64,000 bases of DNA from Liolophura sinensis (taxonomy: Eukaryota > Mollusca > Polyplacophora > Chitonida > Chitonidae), in the NCBI RefSeq assembly GCF_032854445.1, contig NC_088295.1, forward strand, positions 21,067,385 through 21,131,384. The letters run 5' to 3'. The translations under genes were made by a program, and so were the position numbers. Positions 63,695 to 64,000 of the stretch are shown piece after piece. How positions within the stretch are numbered: the first letter of the stretch is position 1; every line of letters starts with the position of its first letter. The notes beneath the pieces were generated by a model. That model was not told where the DNA came from, searched no databases, and worked only from the letters and a program-made list of their open reading frames with translations.

Positions 63695-64000
63695 ATTGTC
63701 TGCTGCCAACAAATGCTACAAGTGATGGTCAATTGTCCCCTACCAACAAATGCTACCAGTGATGGTCAATTGTCCCCTGCCAACAAATGCTACAAGTGAT
63801 GGTCAATTGTCCGCTGCCAACAAATGCTACCAGTGATGGTCAATTGTCCGCTGCCAACAAATGCTACCAGTGATGGTCAATTGTCCCCTGCCAACAAGTG
63901 CTACAAGTGATGGTCTATTGTCCGCTGCCAACAAATGCTACCAGTGATGGTCAATTGTCCGCTGCCAACAAATGCTACAAGTGATGGTCAATTGTCCGCT
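63695..64000 (+). repeat. 37-bp tandem array, cut by the window end
   Basis: The unit is GCCAACAAATGCTACAAGTG followed by ATGGTCAATTGTCCGCT. The landmark CCAACAA recurs every 37 bp from about 63705, giving about eight copies up to the window edge. Two positions alternate between copies (CTACAAG or CTACCAG; GTCCCCT or GTCCGCT), and one copy has TCTATTG. The array continues beyond the window. Confidence 0.95.

Overview
This is animal nuclear DNA, most likely from a mollusc or a related lophotrochozoan. The coding sequence is cut into short exons with GT-AG introns, and the gaps hold microsatellites, tandem arrays, inverted-repeat elements and tRNA-headed SINEs. The SINEs end in a conserved tail (GTGAAATATTCTTGAGTA, then a TAAA-rich end) of a kind familiar from mollusc genomes. 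The phylum is inferred from repeats and protein similarity only. No bacterial, organellar or intact viral genes were seen.

Layout: 1-4.7 kb has no recognisable gene. A RASD1/RASD2 (Dexras/Rhes) type small GTPase lies on + (4773-10786, two coding exons, CaaX end). On - comes a divergent SAR1-like GTPase (21407 to 16057), then a canonical SAR1 (31381 to 25062). On + is mitochondrial ribosomal protein MRPS24/uS3m (34014-37716), whose second intron carries a 16-copy 83-bp tandem array. On - again is a complete SEC24A/B-class COPII cargo adaptor (61010 to 40204, 23 coding exons, 1348 residues). The right end holds a decayed retroelement reverse-transcriptase fragment and the start of a 37-bp tandem array.

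The central 45 kb is a COPII neighbourhood. SAR1 is the GTPase that starts the coat, and SEC24 is the cargo-binding subunit of the inner coat that SAR1-GTP recruits. The human genes SAR1B and SEC24A are also neighbours (5q31.1), so this may be old conserved linkage.

The most interesting observations are: (1) the canonical SAR1 has two alternative-looking versions of the exon that encodes the P-loop and switch I, both exactly 120 nt and in the same phase; (2) the neighbouring SAR1-like copy keeps three exon lengths exactly, but its P-loop exon is 5 nt shorter, breaking phase with the obvious first exon, and it has lost the P-loop Asp; (3) exon-like segments on the + strand lie between the two SAR1 genes and inside a SEC24 intron. 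All exon boundaries were read by eye from splice consensus, reading frame and family similarity; no alignment or transcript data were used.
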